From Bacillota bacterium (GTDB taxonomy: Bacteria > Bacillota > Clostridia > Acetivibrionales > Acetivibrionaceae), in NCBI GenBank assembly GCA_023421115.1, contig JAEZUI010000196.1, positions 1 through 12,789 on the forward strand: a stretch of DNA of 12,789 nt, read 5' to 3'. A program made the translations under genes and the position numbers. Of this stretch, positions 1 to 6,825 are shown in pieces (the first letter of the stretch is position 1; every line of letters starts with the position of its first letter). The notes under the pieces were generated by a model. That model saw only the letters and a list, made by a program, of their open reading frames with translations, was not told the DNA's origin and made no database searches.

Positions 1-9
1 ATAAAACAA
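1..9 (-). CDS. mraZ: 5' end of probable mraZ (first three codons, cut by the window edge)
   Basis: Only TTG TTT TAT is visible, which would read Met-Phe-Tyr. MraZ proteins in Firmicutes usually begin Met-Phe followed by a short conserved stretch, so this fits but is far too short to prove. Support comes from upstream: an AGGTG ribosome binding site (16-20) six bases before the TTG, three 10-bp direct repeats of the MraZ-box type (36-65), and a promoter-like pair (74-102). MraZ is the DNA-binding first protein of the division and cell-wall (dcw) cluster and represses its own promoter in the bacteria where it has been studied. The position just downstream of rodA suits the dcw cluster. A different gene starting at or beyond the edge remains possible. 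Confidence 0.5.
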
Positions 10-15
10 CTATTT

Positions 16-20
16 CACCT
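16..20 (-). promoter_or_regulatory. Ribosome binding site of the probable mraZ
   Basis: AGGTG lies six bases before a TTG codon at 9-7. No in-frame ATG or GTG at suitable spacing competes within the window, so this site is what identifies the TTG as a start. Confidence 0.5.
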
Positions 21-35
21 CACATTTTGGTATCA

Positions 36-65
36 TCCACCACTTCGCACCACTATCCACCACTT
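36..65 (-). promoter_or_regulatory. Three tandem 10-bp MraZ-box-like repeats
   Basis: On the minus strand the units are AAGTGGTGGA (65-56), TAGTGGTGCG (55-46) and AAGTGGTGGA (45-36). The exact 10-bp period puts them on one face of the helix. MraZ is known to bind short tandem GTGG-type repeats upstream of its own gene, of the AAAGTGKNNN kind in some lineages. The repeats sit just after the proposed -10 box and 26 bp before the proposed mraZ start, where a repressor would block early transcription. The link to MraZ is inferred from motif and position. Confidence 0.6.
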
Positions 66-73
66 ATAATTAA

Positions 74-102
74 ATTTTAGTCTAAATTGAGTTAATAATC
101 AA
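74..102 (-). promoter_or_regulatory. Putative sigma-A promoter of mraZ/dcw cluster
   Basis: TTGATT (102-97), a 17-bp spacer, then TAAAAT (79-74). Transcription would start near 67, directly at the GTGG repeats. The region is very AT-rich, so chance matches are likely; the spacing and position before the repeats support this one. Confidence 0.45.
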
Positions 103-120
103 GACATATTTTAAATTTCC

Positions 121-160
121 TATAAAAAAATAAAAAGATAGGACTTTATTCCTACCTTTT
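121..160 (-). terminator. Rho-independent terminator downstream of rodA
   Basis: In the minus-strand RNA, AAAAGGUAGG (160-151) pairs with CCUAUCUUUU (141-132) in a 10-bp stem with one G-U pair and an 8-nt loop, and runs into a U-rich tail through about 123. It lies about 185 nt past the rodA stop and just upstream of the proposed mraZ promoter, so it separates the two transcription units. Confidence 0.7.
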
Positions 161-230
161 AAGTATATAATTGTTAATATTTAACTATTAAATTTTGCTT
201 AGGAATTATTAAAATATAAGTTCCAACTCT

Positions 231-302
231 GGGATAACGAAAAAAATTGATTTGATAATGTTCTCACAATATGAGAATAGGAAGTTATTTCTTCGTTATC
301 CC
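231..302. repeat. 72-nt nested palindromic element downstream of rodA
   Basis: An 11-bp perfect inverted repeat, GGGATAACGAA (231-241) and TTCGTTATCCC (292-302), encloses a smaller hairpin, TTCTCA (261-266) with TGAGAA (272-277). Neither strand has a U-run after the outer stem, so it is not a canonical terminator. It would lie in the rodA 3' untranslated region, between the stop codon and the terminator at 121-160. It could be a 3'-end RNA structure or a small dispersed palindromic repeat; the window shows only one copy. Confidence 0.6.
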
Positions 303-344
303 TAATGCACTTTCTTAAAATTTTACATTTGTTTCAAAAATTAC

Positions 345-1481
345 TTAATCGGGTGAATTAAAAATTTCCTTCTTTCTCCTCATTGATATACTCAAAATTA
401 TTCCGACAGCCATATAGCTTGTCAGCATATAGCTTCCTCCCGAACTGACAAAGGGCAACGGAATACCGGTAACAGGCAATACACCCACACTCATACCTAT
501 ATTCTCCATTGCATGGAAAGCCCACATTGCTGTAATTCCAATAGTTACAAACATTCCGTATGAATCGCGGGCTTTTCTGGCAATATATATGCATCGTATA
601 AGGATGAAACAAATCAACAAAATAATTATTATAGCTCCAATAAAGCCTAACTCCTCACCAACTACCGAAAAAATAAAATCCGATTCGCTTACCGGTACAT
701 ATCTACCTTGCGTCTGAATGCCTTTGAATAGTCCTTTTCCGTATATTTGCCCCGATCCTATTGCCATCTTTGATCTTATAACATTATATCCTGCATCAAG
801 AGGATCAAGCTCGGGATTTAAAAAAACTTTAATCCTGTCCTGTCTTTTGTCATTAAGGACAAAAAACCATATAAACGGCGTAGATAAGAGGAAAGCTGTC
901 ACCAGCATAACAAGATATTTATAAGCAATACCACATATAAACACCAATACAAAAAACATAAAAATAAATACCAATGCAGTTCCAAAATCCTTCTGGGCAA
1001 GAACGAGCCCAATGGGTATAGCTGAATAAATTAAAAACTTAAATATGTTAACCTTTCTATTTTTCTGATCATCATATATTCTTTCCAAAAAAACCGAAGC
1101 AAGTAATACATATGTTATCTTTGCAAGATCGGCAGGCTGGAAGGTTATAAAACCTAAATCTATCCAACTTCTGCTCCCATATTGCTCCCCTGTACCAAAA
1201 CGGAGCACATATACCAAAAGACCTGTAGTAAGAATATAGAAAAATATACCTAACGTTCGATAATCTTTGTAATCTAAACAACTTATTATAATAGATGCCA
1301 CAATTCCTAACAGCATTGCTCCAATGTGTACTATAATAATCCTTCTTGCACTACCCATAGGATTAACAGCACTACTTACAACAAATGCACCAATTATGGA
1401 CAAAATTATAATTGCAAAAAATAAAATATAATCAAACTTTTTTAAAAAATTAAAATCTTTTGTTTTTTCCACATAATACAT
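345..1481 (-). CDS. rodA: RodA, SEDS-family peptidoglycan glycosyltransferase
   Basis: A 378-residue integral membrane protein of the RodA/FtsW/SpoVE (SEDS) family, which polymerises lipid II into glycan strands at the cytoplasmic membrane and works with a class B penicillin-binding protein. About ten hydrophobic segments are visible. Family landmarks are the SRSWIDLGFITFQPAD stretch (103-118), QKDFGTAL (163-170), ESDFIFSVVGEELG (266-279, containing Asp268, the likely catalytic Asp), and the C-terminal VTGIPLPFVSSGGS loop (337-350). Its length and lack of a long N-terminal tail fit RodA (elongation) better than FtsW or SpoVE, but those paralogs cannot be fully excluded. The start is supported by GAAGGTGA just upstream. 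It is transcribed alone from a consensus promoter at 1587-1615 and ends before a terminator at 121-160. Confidence 0.93.
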   Translation of the reverse strand: MYYVEKTKDFNFLKKFDYILFFAIIILSIIGAFVVSSAVNPMGSARRIIIVHIGAMLLGIVASIIISCLDYKDYRTLGIFFYILTTGLLVYVLRFGTGEQYGSRSWIDLGFITFQPADLAKITYVLLASVFLERIYDDQKNRKVNIFKFLIYSAIPIGLVLAQKDFGTALVFIFMFFVLVFICGIAYKYLVMLVTAFLLSTPFIWFFVLNDKRQDRIKVFLNPELDPLDAGYNVIRSKMAIGSGQIYGKGLFKGIQTQGRYVPVSESDFIFSVVGEELGFIGAIIIILLICFILIRCIYIARKARDSYGMFVTIGITAMWAFHAMENIGMSVGVLPVTGIPLPFVSSGGSYMLTSYMAVGIILSISMRRKKEIFNSPD

Positions 1482-1521
1482 ATATTCACCTTCAATAAAA
1501 TTAGTAGACCTACCTAATTAA

Positions 1522-1567
1522 AAACTACTGCCAAAGACCAATATAAACTCAAATTTAGCAGTAGTTT
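1522..1567 (-). promoter_or_regulatory. Leader hairpin of rodA, possibly attenuator-like
   Basis: A perfect 10-bp inverted repeat, AAACTACTGC (1522-1531) and GCAGTAGTTT (1558-1567), with a 26-nt loop. In the minus-strand RNA the second arm runs into further U residues (GCAGUAGUUUUUAAUUA). It begins about 13 nt after the expected start of transcription from the rodA promoter, so it forms the 5' leader of rodA. It could be a weak terminator, an attenuator or an RNA-stabilising structure. No antiterminator pairing was worked out, and the long loop weakens a terminator reading. Confidence 0.5.
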
Positions 1568-1586
1568 AAAACTATTATTTATTACT

Positions 1587-1615
1587 ATTATATTTTTAAG
1601 AATATGTAATGTCAA
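1587..1615 (-). promoter_or_regulatory. Consensus sigma-A promoter of rodA
   Basis: TTGACA (1615-1610), 17-bp spacer, TATAAT (1592-1587): a perfect match to the housekeeping consensus. The expected start near 1580 gives a leader of about 100 nt before rodA. It lies after the Spo0E-like gene, so rodA is an independent unit. Confidence 0.8.
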
Positions 1616-1632
1616 TGAACACCAATATTTAA

Positions 1633-1683
1633 CACTACAAAATAGTGGTTATGATAATAACCTCAATAAATCGTGTATTTATT
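1633..1683. repeat. Run of three short hairpins after the Spo0E-like gene
   Basis: Three adjacent inverted repeats: CACTA/TAGTG (1633-1647), GGTTAT-GATA-ATAACC (1647-1662) and AATAAAT-CGTGT-ATTTATT (1665-1683). They begin 8 bp past the stop codon of the small gene and end before the rodA promoter. None has a good U-tract, so they may cause only partial termination or protect the 3' end. Confidence 0.35.
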
Positions 1684-1690
1684 AACTTTA

Positions 1691-1858
1691 CTATCGTTCT
1701 TTCCTGTTTAGAACTTCATTATAGTACTCAACTATTAATAAATCGAGTTCGACACTTGCTTTGTATATTTTGCTATAATCGTCATTATTGTCTATCATAG
1801 CGTTAAGCTCATACTGCAACTCTTGAATCTTCATCTCTTTCATTTCCCACACCGCCAT
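1691..1858 (-). CDS. Spo0E-family aspartyl-phosphate phosphatase (small protein)
   Basis: A small gene of 55 codons from ATG at 1858, or 50 codons from ATG at 1843; both are in frame, and an in-frame stop lies about 30 nt upstream. The product carries the family signature SVELDLLIVEYYN (residues 30-42 from the second Met), matching the Ser-x-Glu-Leu-Asp core by which Spo0E-like proteins dephosphorylate Spo0A~P. The rest is charged and helix-forming (LQYELNAMI near the start), as expected for the two-helix hairpin of about 50-60 residues. No start has a strong ribosome binding site: GAAGA is very close to the first ATG and GGGA to the second. A strong promoter (1933-1961) precedes it. Family assignment is firm; action on Spo0A~P is inferred, since some family members have other response-regulator targets. 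Confidence 0.85.
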   Translation of the reverse strand: MAVWEMKEMKIQELQYELNAMIDNNDDYSKIYKASVELDLLIVEYYNEVLNRKER

Positions 1859-1932
1859 TATCTTCAGTAATATCTTTTTTTAGACAATTTTTACGTCTTA
1901 TTTTGCAATAAGCACTTGCTTTTTGTCCTTAT

Positions 1933-1961
1933 ATTATAAGAAATTACTAAATATACGTCAA
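1933..1961 (-). promoter_or_regulatory. Sigma-A promoter of the Spo0E-like gene
   Basis: TTGACG (1961-1956), 17-bp spacer, TATAAT (1938-1933). Transcription near 1926 would give a leader of about 70 nt before ATG 1858. This is near-consensus spacing and sequence, immediately downstream of lgt. Confidence 0.75.
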
Positions 1962-2025
1962 CAAACTATGAAAAATGTAATATAAATGTAATGAAGTCCA
2001 AAATAAACAATAATAACAAACTCTC

Positions 2026-3015
2026 CTAACCTCCTTTATCTACTTCTGCTTGAACAGCTTTATGAACTGTCTCTGCTTCTCCATTAGTAACAGAAGTTTC
2101 GACACTTTCTGCCTCCGAATTTTCTTTTAATTGATTAATCAAAGCGGAATATTCACTTCCTTCTACGTTTTCAGAATCAAGCCCTTGCCCCTTATCTCTT
2201 AGCCTTCTTATTACAAAAACCAGGACAAAAACAACAATAAACATAACGGACAAAAGCTGTGATATCCTAACATTACCCATAAAAAGACTATCAAGTCTTA
2301 ATCCTTCAATCCAAAACCTGCCAGCACCATATCCTATCATATACAGGCAGAACACTTCACCATTTAACTTCTTTCTCTTTGAGAACCAAATTAAAAGTAA
2401 AAATACTCCTAAATTCCATAATGATTCATATAAAAAAGTAGGATGCACAGGAATATTCGGATCAACTGCATAAACCTTGCTTAATTCCTGCAAATATTTA
2501 TTTATTTCATTACCCGTCATACCCCATGGAAGATTTGTGTTTCCTCCAAATGCCTCTTGATTAGTAAAGTTACCCCATCTGCCTATAGCTTGCGCAAGAA
2601 CGAAATATGGAATACAAAAATCCAGATAGTGTAGGGTATTAATTTTTCTAATTCTTGAAAATATAACAGCTACAAATGCTGCTGCAATCAACCCACCATA
2701 TATCGCAAGCCCTCCGGTTCTAATATTGATTATTTTCAGGAAGTCCCCGTTAAACTCACCCCAATTGAATATTACATAGAAAAGTCTTGCCCCTATAACA
2801 CCGACCGGAGCAGCAAACAATATAAAATCAATAATATCATCCTGCTTAATGCCTGCTTTCTTTGAATTCCTCATTGCAAGCAGAACTGCCAGAAAAAAGC
2901 CTGCGGAAATAATTATTCCATACCAATAAACCGGCAGACCAAATACCTTGAATGCCTCCCTACTAATGGGAATTCTAAATCCCAATTTCGGGAATTCTAT
3001 ATACCCCATTTTCAT
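2026..3015 (-). CDS. lgt: Lgt, phosphatidylglycerol-prolipoprotein diacylglyceryl transferase
   Basis: A membrane enzyme that transfers diacylglycerol from phosphatidylglycerol to the lipobox Cys of prolipoproteins. About seven hydrophobic segments are visible. Signature regions in order: RTGGLAIYGGLI (99-110), the Lgt motif GRWGNFTNQEAFGG (145-158, with the conserved Arg and Asn), HPTFLYES (191-198), and GAGRFWIEGLRLD (230-242, Arg/Glu pair). At 329 residues it is longer than typical, because of an acidic hydrophilic tail of about 55 residues after the last membrane segment. A strong AAGGGGG site abuts ATG 3015 with no spacer but lies six bases before the in-frame ATG at 3009, so 3009 (327 residues) is the more likely start. 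That site overlaps the TAA stop of the upstream peptidase gene, indicating translational coupling. No convincing terminator follows, so some read-through into the Spo0E-like gene is possible. Confidence 0.95.
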   Translation of the reverse strand: MKMGYIEFPKLGFRIPISREAFKVFGLPVYWYGIIISAGFFLAVLLAMRNSKKAGIKQDDIIDFILFAAPVGVIGARLFYVIFNWGEFNGDFLKIINIRTGGLAIYGGLIAAAFVAVIFSRIRKINTLHYLDFCIPYFVLAQAIGRWGNFTNQEAFGGNTNLPWGMTGNEINKYLQELSKVYAVDPNIPVHPTFLYESLWNLGVFLLLIWFSKRKKLNGEVFCLYMIGYGAGRFWIEGLRLDSLFMGNVRISQLLSVMFIVVFVLVFVIRRLRDKGQGLDSENVEGSEYSALINQLKENSEAESVETSVTNGEAETVHKAVQAEVDKGG

Positions 3016-3020
3016 CCCCC

Positions 3021-4304
3021 TTATGCTGGTTTTATAACCGACATAGCTAACTTGTCGGCTGCAAAATGCTCTTTAAACACTTTATTTGCGTACTCAAAAG
3101 ATATTTTATCATAAACTTCCATATAGTCAAACATATTAGTGCCTTTAAAATACACAGAAACAAAGTTATGCGCAATCCTTTCCACAGAGTTCAGCTGCTT
3201 AACATTTCTTCCTTTGTGGGCCCTCCTTATTCTTTCAAAAGTCTCCCTATTGAGACCATGCTGTTGAAGGGATGTTATTTCTTCAAGTAACCTTTCTTTT
3301 ACCTTTATTGGGTCCTTAGACTCGCCTCCAAATGCTGAATAAGCATAATTTTCCTCTATACTGTAATCAAATTCAAAGGAACTGTTTATAAGTCCTTCAT
3401 TATATAGCTCATTGTATAACTTTGAGCTTCTTCCCATTATCATTTCGAGTAGAATTTTTATTGAAGTTTCTCTCATAAGGCACTCTATACCTTTAGAGCA
3501 AAAACCGGTATCTTTATAGCCCATTTGGAACAAAGGCATGGATATTGCAAGCTTCTGTTCTACATAGCTTTTATTGATTTTATCTGATTCATCAGGAAAA
3601 ATTCTTTCTATTTCAGCTTTGCTCGAAGATACAGCGATACTCTTGTCAATCTGCTCAAATACCTTGCCGGCATCAACATCACCCACCACGACAACAATCA
3701 TATTTGAAGGATGATAGAAGGTATTATAGCACTTATACAAAATGTCCTTATTGATTTTTCCAATACTTTCAATACTTCCGGCTATATCAATCCTGACAGG
3801 ATTCTTTTCATAGAAAGCACCCAAAAGATTAAAGAACACCCTCCAGTTTGCATTATCATCATACATCCTAATTTCTTGCCCTATAATATCCTTTTCCTTC
3901 TCTACACTTTCTTCTGTGATATACGGATTTTGAACATAGTTTAGCAAAAGCTGGAGGTTTTCATCAAACTTGTCTGTACACGAAAAAAGGTATGCTGTTT
4001 GGGCAAAACTTGTATAAGCATTTGGGTTTGAACCAAGTTGTGAGAATTTATCCATTACACTTCCGTCCTTCTGTTCAAAAAGCTTATGTTCAAGAAAGTG
4101 TGCAATTCCATCGGGAACTCTTGTAATATCATTTTCACCGGGCACAATAAATTCGTTGTTTATTGAACCATAATGAGTTGCAAAAGTTGCAAATTTCTTT
4201 GAATACCCCTTTTTGGGGATAACAAAGCACTTCAAACCACTCTTATGCTCATACGTATGCATAGTCTCGTCAATATTTTTATATTCTATAGTTTTGATAT
4301 TCAT
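3021..4304 (-). CDS. ymfH: M16 family zinc metallopeptidase, YmfH-type (catalytic partner)
   Basis: A 427-residue protein of the insulinase/processing-peptidase (M16B-like) family. The inverted zinc motif HFLEH is intact (His69, Glu72, His73), and the probable third ligand is Glu144 in GQEIRMYDD. The second, inactive-type half carries the Arg/Tyr-containing GRSSKLYNELYNEGLI stretch (291-306) that helps bind substrate in this family. No signal peptide is seen, so it is likely cytoplasmic. It sits between a catalytically degenerate paralog and lgt. Such YmfF/YmfH pairs are common in Firmicutes, and genome annotations associate them with EF-P 5-aminopentanol modification; the substrate is not evident here. 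The start is set by AAGGGAGA about seven bases upstream; 24 nt separate it from the preceding gene. Confidence 0.88.
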   Translation of the reverse strand: MNIKTIEYKNIDETMHTYEHKSGLKCFVIPKKGYSKKFATFATHYGSINNEFIVPGENDITRVPDGIAHFLEHKLFEQKDGSVMDKFSQLGSNPNAYTSFAQTAYLFSCTDKFDENLQLLLNYVQNPYITEESVEKEKDIIGQEIRMYDDNANWRVFFNLLGAFYEKNPVRIDIAGSIESIGKINKDILYKCYNTFYHPSNMIVVVVGDVDAGKVFEQIDKSIAVSSSKAEIERIFPDESDKINKSYVEQKLAISMPLFQMGYKDTGFCSKGIECLMRETSIKILLEMIMGRSSKLYNELYNEGLINSSFEFDYSIEENYAYSAFGGESKDPIKVKERLLEEITSLQQHGLNRETFERIRRAHKGRNVKQLNSVERIAHNFVSVYFKGTNMFDYMEVYDKISFEYANKVFKEHFAADKLAMSVIKPA

Positions 4305-4328
4305 TGTTTTTCTCCCTTCAGTAATTTC

Positions 4329-5618
4329 TTACTTTGACGTTAAAAAATATACTGTATCCATTTCAATATTTTTCGCAATATCCATAACATCCTGTCTTGT
4401 TACTTTTTTGACTTTTTCAATTATATCATCGGGTGAGTCCTTTGTTCCTGCAATTATCTGGCTTAAATTGAAATCCACCACTTGCAACTGACTGTCTTTA
4501 AGTGACTTGATTCCGGTTTCAATACTCTTAACTGACGATTCAAATTCATAATCAGAAATAATTCCATTTTTCATATCCTCAAGCTGCTTCATTATTACTT
4601 CATAGGCCTTATCCTTGTTATTGATTTCTATACCTCCGCTTATAACCATCAAGCCTTTAAACTTCTCAAGTCTAGAAAACACGTAATAGGCCATACCATT
4701 TTTCTCACGGACATTTTGGAATAGTTTTGAATGTATTCCTCCTCCTAAAATACTGTTGTATAGCATCAGTTTATAATAGTTTTCCGAATTTGGGCTAGTA
4801 TTGGTTCTAAAGCCGATAGACAGCTTTGCCTGATTGACATTCATCTGCTCAGTTACTTCCCTGACTTTCGATACATGACTTTCAATACTAACCTCTTTTA
4901 GATTTTTTATATCCCCACGCTTAATCTGCTTGAGCTTATCAATAATATACCCTGTCTTCTCTTCGTTTATGTCACCGGAAATAAACACATAAACCGGCAG
5001 GGTTTCTAAAAAGTACTTGTAATGTTCATAAAGGTTGCTTGCATTTATACTCCCTATATCTTCAATATTGCCATAGTCAAAAATTCCAAAGGGTTCATTC
5101 TCGCACATTACTTCAAGACATTTGTCAACTCCGTACTGTACTTTGTCGTTTACCCTACTCTCAATAAGTTCTTTGAGGTTTTTTGCTTCCTGCTCTAAAT
5201 ATTCCTCTTTAAACACACCCTTTTCTGTTACAGGCTTTGTAATAATCTCAAACAGCAGGTCAAAAGCCTTACTTGTCAAATCAGCTTCACCGTTTGCATA
5301 TTTGTCGGATATAAAATCCAAGTAAAACTGAATTATTTGATTTTCGCCCTTTTTAGTTATCCCACAGTCAAAAGCGGCTCCATACAACTCTTCAAGCTGA
5401 AGGGAAATATCTTGTATTGTTGGATAATTGACGCTGCCACGCCTTAAAACAGCTGGGAGCAAAGCATTCTTTGATGCGTTCTCTCTGCTAAGATTATCAT
5501 TAAAAAATATGTTTACTGAATTGGTCTTAAACTTATCGGTCTTTATCTGGTAAACCTTTATACCACTAAAAGAAGCAATTTCAAGTACTTGATTGTCTGC
5601 TAATTTAGTATTAGTCAT
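4329..5618 (-). CDS. ymfF: M16 family peptidase-like protein, YmfF-type (non-catalytic partner)
   Basis: A 429-residue M16-family protein. Where the active partner has HxxEH, this one has LLPAVLRRGS (53-62), with neither His nor Glu ligands, so it should not bind zinc or cleave peptides. The C-terminal half keeps the family substrate-binding stretch GGGIHSKLFQNVREKNGMAY (292-311). An inactive and an active M16 protein encoded side by side resembles the alpha/beta subunits of mitochondrial processing peptidase, so a heterodimer with the next gene product is likely (inference). It is the first gene of the operon with the YmfH-type peptidase and lgt. GGGAGGA lies about eight bases before the ATG, and a promoter-like sequence lies at 5699-5728. 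Confidence 0.86.
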   Translation of the reverse strand: MTNTKLADNQVLEIASFSGIKVYQIKTDKFKTNSVNIFFNDNLSRENASKNALLPAVLRRGSVNYPTIQDISLQLEELYGAAFDCGITKKGENQIIQFYLDFISDKYANGEADLTSKAFDLLFEIITKPVTEKGVFKEEYLEQEAKNLKELIESRVNDKVQYGVDKCLEVMCENEPFGIFDYGNIEDIGSINASNLYEHYKYFLETLPVYVFISGDINEEKTGYIIDKLKQIKRGDIKNLKEVSIESHVSKVREVTEQMNVNQAKLSIGFRTNTSPNSENYYKLMLYNSILGGGIHSKLFQNVREKNGMAYYVFSRLEKFKGLMVISGGIEINNKDKAYEVIMKQLEDMKNGIISDYEFESSVKSIETGIKSLKDSQLQVVDFNLSQIIAGTKDSPDDIIEKVKKVTRQDVMDIAKNIEMDTVYFLTSK

Positions 5619-5698
5619 TTAACCAGTCCTCCCAATTTTATTTTTATTTGTTCAACAATTTACTTTAGACAAGTGTAAGTTTTTTAAATTACCTTATT

Positions 5699-5728
5699 AG
5701 TATAATTAAAACACCTTGCTTTATTCAA
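5699..5728 (-). promoter_or_regulatory. Putative promoter of the ymfF-ymfH-lgt operon
   Basis: TTGAAT (5728-5723), 18-bp spacer, TATACT (5704-5699), about 80 nt upstream of the first gene. It begins 16 bp past the stop codon of the LacI gene. No hairpin terminator was found between the two, so read-through from the regulator gene is also possible. Confidence 0.5.
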
Positions 5729-5743
5729 TATATGGAAAACCTT

Positions 5744-6748
5744 TTATTTTGTAGTTTCCCTTAAAATTAATTCAGGTTCTAAGATAATATTTTTGTTAAC
5801 TATTTTTTTACCTTCGATAAGCTTTATCAACTGCTCTGCTCCCCTAACTCCCATTTCATATGCAGGCTGTCCAATTGTTGAAAGCTGTGGTTCAATAAAT
5901 CTTGAAATATCTACATTATCAAACCCTATTATCTCAACTTGATCGGGAATTTTAATATTTCTGCTTTTCAAAGCTTTAATCGAACCTATAGCCATCAAAT
6001 CATTGCCAGCAAAGATTGCAGTAAACTCTTTTCCTTGATCTATTAACTCAGCAGCTCTCTTATATCCACTTTCAAACTGGAAATCACCTTCAACTATAAT
6101 ATCTTCTTTAACTTTTATATTTCTTTCTTCTAAAGCCATCCTATATCCCCTTAATCTGTTTTGTGATATAACAAGTGACTTTGGTCCCGAAATAAATGCA
6201 ATATTTTTATGACCGTTATTAATTAAGTAATTTACTGCTATATAAGCACCTCTAAAATTATCAAAAAACACACTGGCGTCGTAATGGTCTCCATCAATAC
6301 ATCGATCTAATACTACAAGAGGTGTATTTTTGCTTTCTAAAATGTTATAATGATAGCTCGTTTCATTCATACTTGAAGACAAAATAACACCATCAACACT
6401 TTTTTCAAGAAAAACTTTTATATATTCCTTTTCCTTTTCAGGATTATTAGCTGAGTTACAAAGAAAAAGACTGTAACCAAGTTTGTTCGCATAATCTTCA
6501 GCTCCCCTAACGAGTTGGGGATAAAAAGAGTTGTCAATATCGGTTATTATCAGCCCTATTGATTTAGTCTTTTTTGTTACCAACCCTCTGGCCACCATAC
6601 TTGGTTGAAAACCAGATTCTTCGATTATTTTCAAAATGTTTTCCCTAGTCTCCTTCCCCACCCCTTCAGGCTTATTATTTATAACCCTTGAAACAGTAGC
6701 TTTGGAAACATTCGCCATTTTTGCAATGTCAGATATTGTATATTTCAT
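5744..6748 (-). CDS. LacI-family transcriptional regulator
   Basis: A 334-residue repressor-type protein. The N-terminal helix-turn-helix ISDIAKMANVSKATVSRVIN (5-24) and the hinge region around QPSMVARGL (48-56) are clear, followed by a periplasmic-binding-protein-like effector domain (about 62-330) with typical stretches such as FAGNDLMAIGSIKAL and VEIIGFDNVDISRFIEPQL. Length is standard for the family. The start is supported by AAGGAGAG five bases upstream. It is divergent from a sugar-binding lipoprotein and within 5 kb of pentose genes, so the effector may be a pentose or xylan-derived sugar; nothing in the protein alone fixes this. A palindrome at 6860-6871, about 110 bp upstream, could be its own operator. 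Confidence 0.93.
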   Translation of the reverse strand: MKYTISDIAKMANVSKATVSRVINNKPEGVGKETRENILKIIEESGFQPSMVARGLVTKKTKSIGLIITDIDNSFYPQLVRGAEDYANKLGYSLFLCNSANNPEKEKEYIKVFLEKSVDGVILSSSMNETSYHYNILESKNTPLVVLDRCIDGDHYDASVFFDNFRGAYIAVNYLINNGHKNIAFISGPKSLVISQNRLRGYRMALEERNIKVKEDIIVEGDFQFESGYKRAAELIDQGKEFTAIFAGNDLMAIGSIKALKSRNIKIPDQVEIIGFDNVDISRFIEPQLSTIGQPAYEMGVRGAEQLIKLIEGKKIVNKNIILEPELILRETTK

Positions 6749-6793
6749 AAACTCTCCTTAGCACTAATAGGTATTGCAAAATATATAAATAAC

Positions 6794-6822
6794 CTTTTAG
6801 AAATGGTATTTATACAATGCAA
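6794..6822 (-). promoter_or_regulatory. Possible promoter of the LacI-family gene
   Basis: TTGCAT (6822-6817), 17-bp spacer, TAAAAG (6799-6794), about 45 nt before the start codon. The -10 is a weak match in AT-rich DNA. The candidate operator lies upstream of it. Confidence 0.3.
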
Positions 6823-6825
6823 ATG

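Noticed and set aside
30..65. CRISPR-like short repeats
   Set aside because: Only three contiguous 10-bp units with no spacers; better explained as a transcription-factor box array.
231..302. loxP- or recombinase-site-like reading of the ATAACTTC segment within the palindrome
   Set aside because: The resemblance covers only a few bases, arm and spacer lengths do not match, and no recombinase gene is near.
1966..2019. 17-residue hydrophobic frame starting TTG right after the lgt stop, preceded by a perfect AAAGGAGG
   Set aside because: AAAGGAGG is explained as Lys-Gly-Gly codons at the end of lgt, the frame is tiny, and it runs up against the promoter of the Spo0E-like gene.
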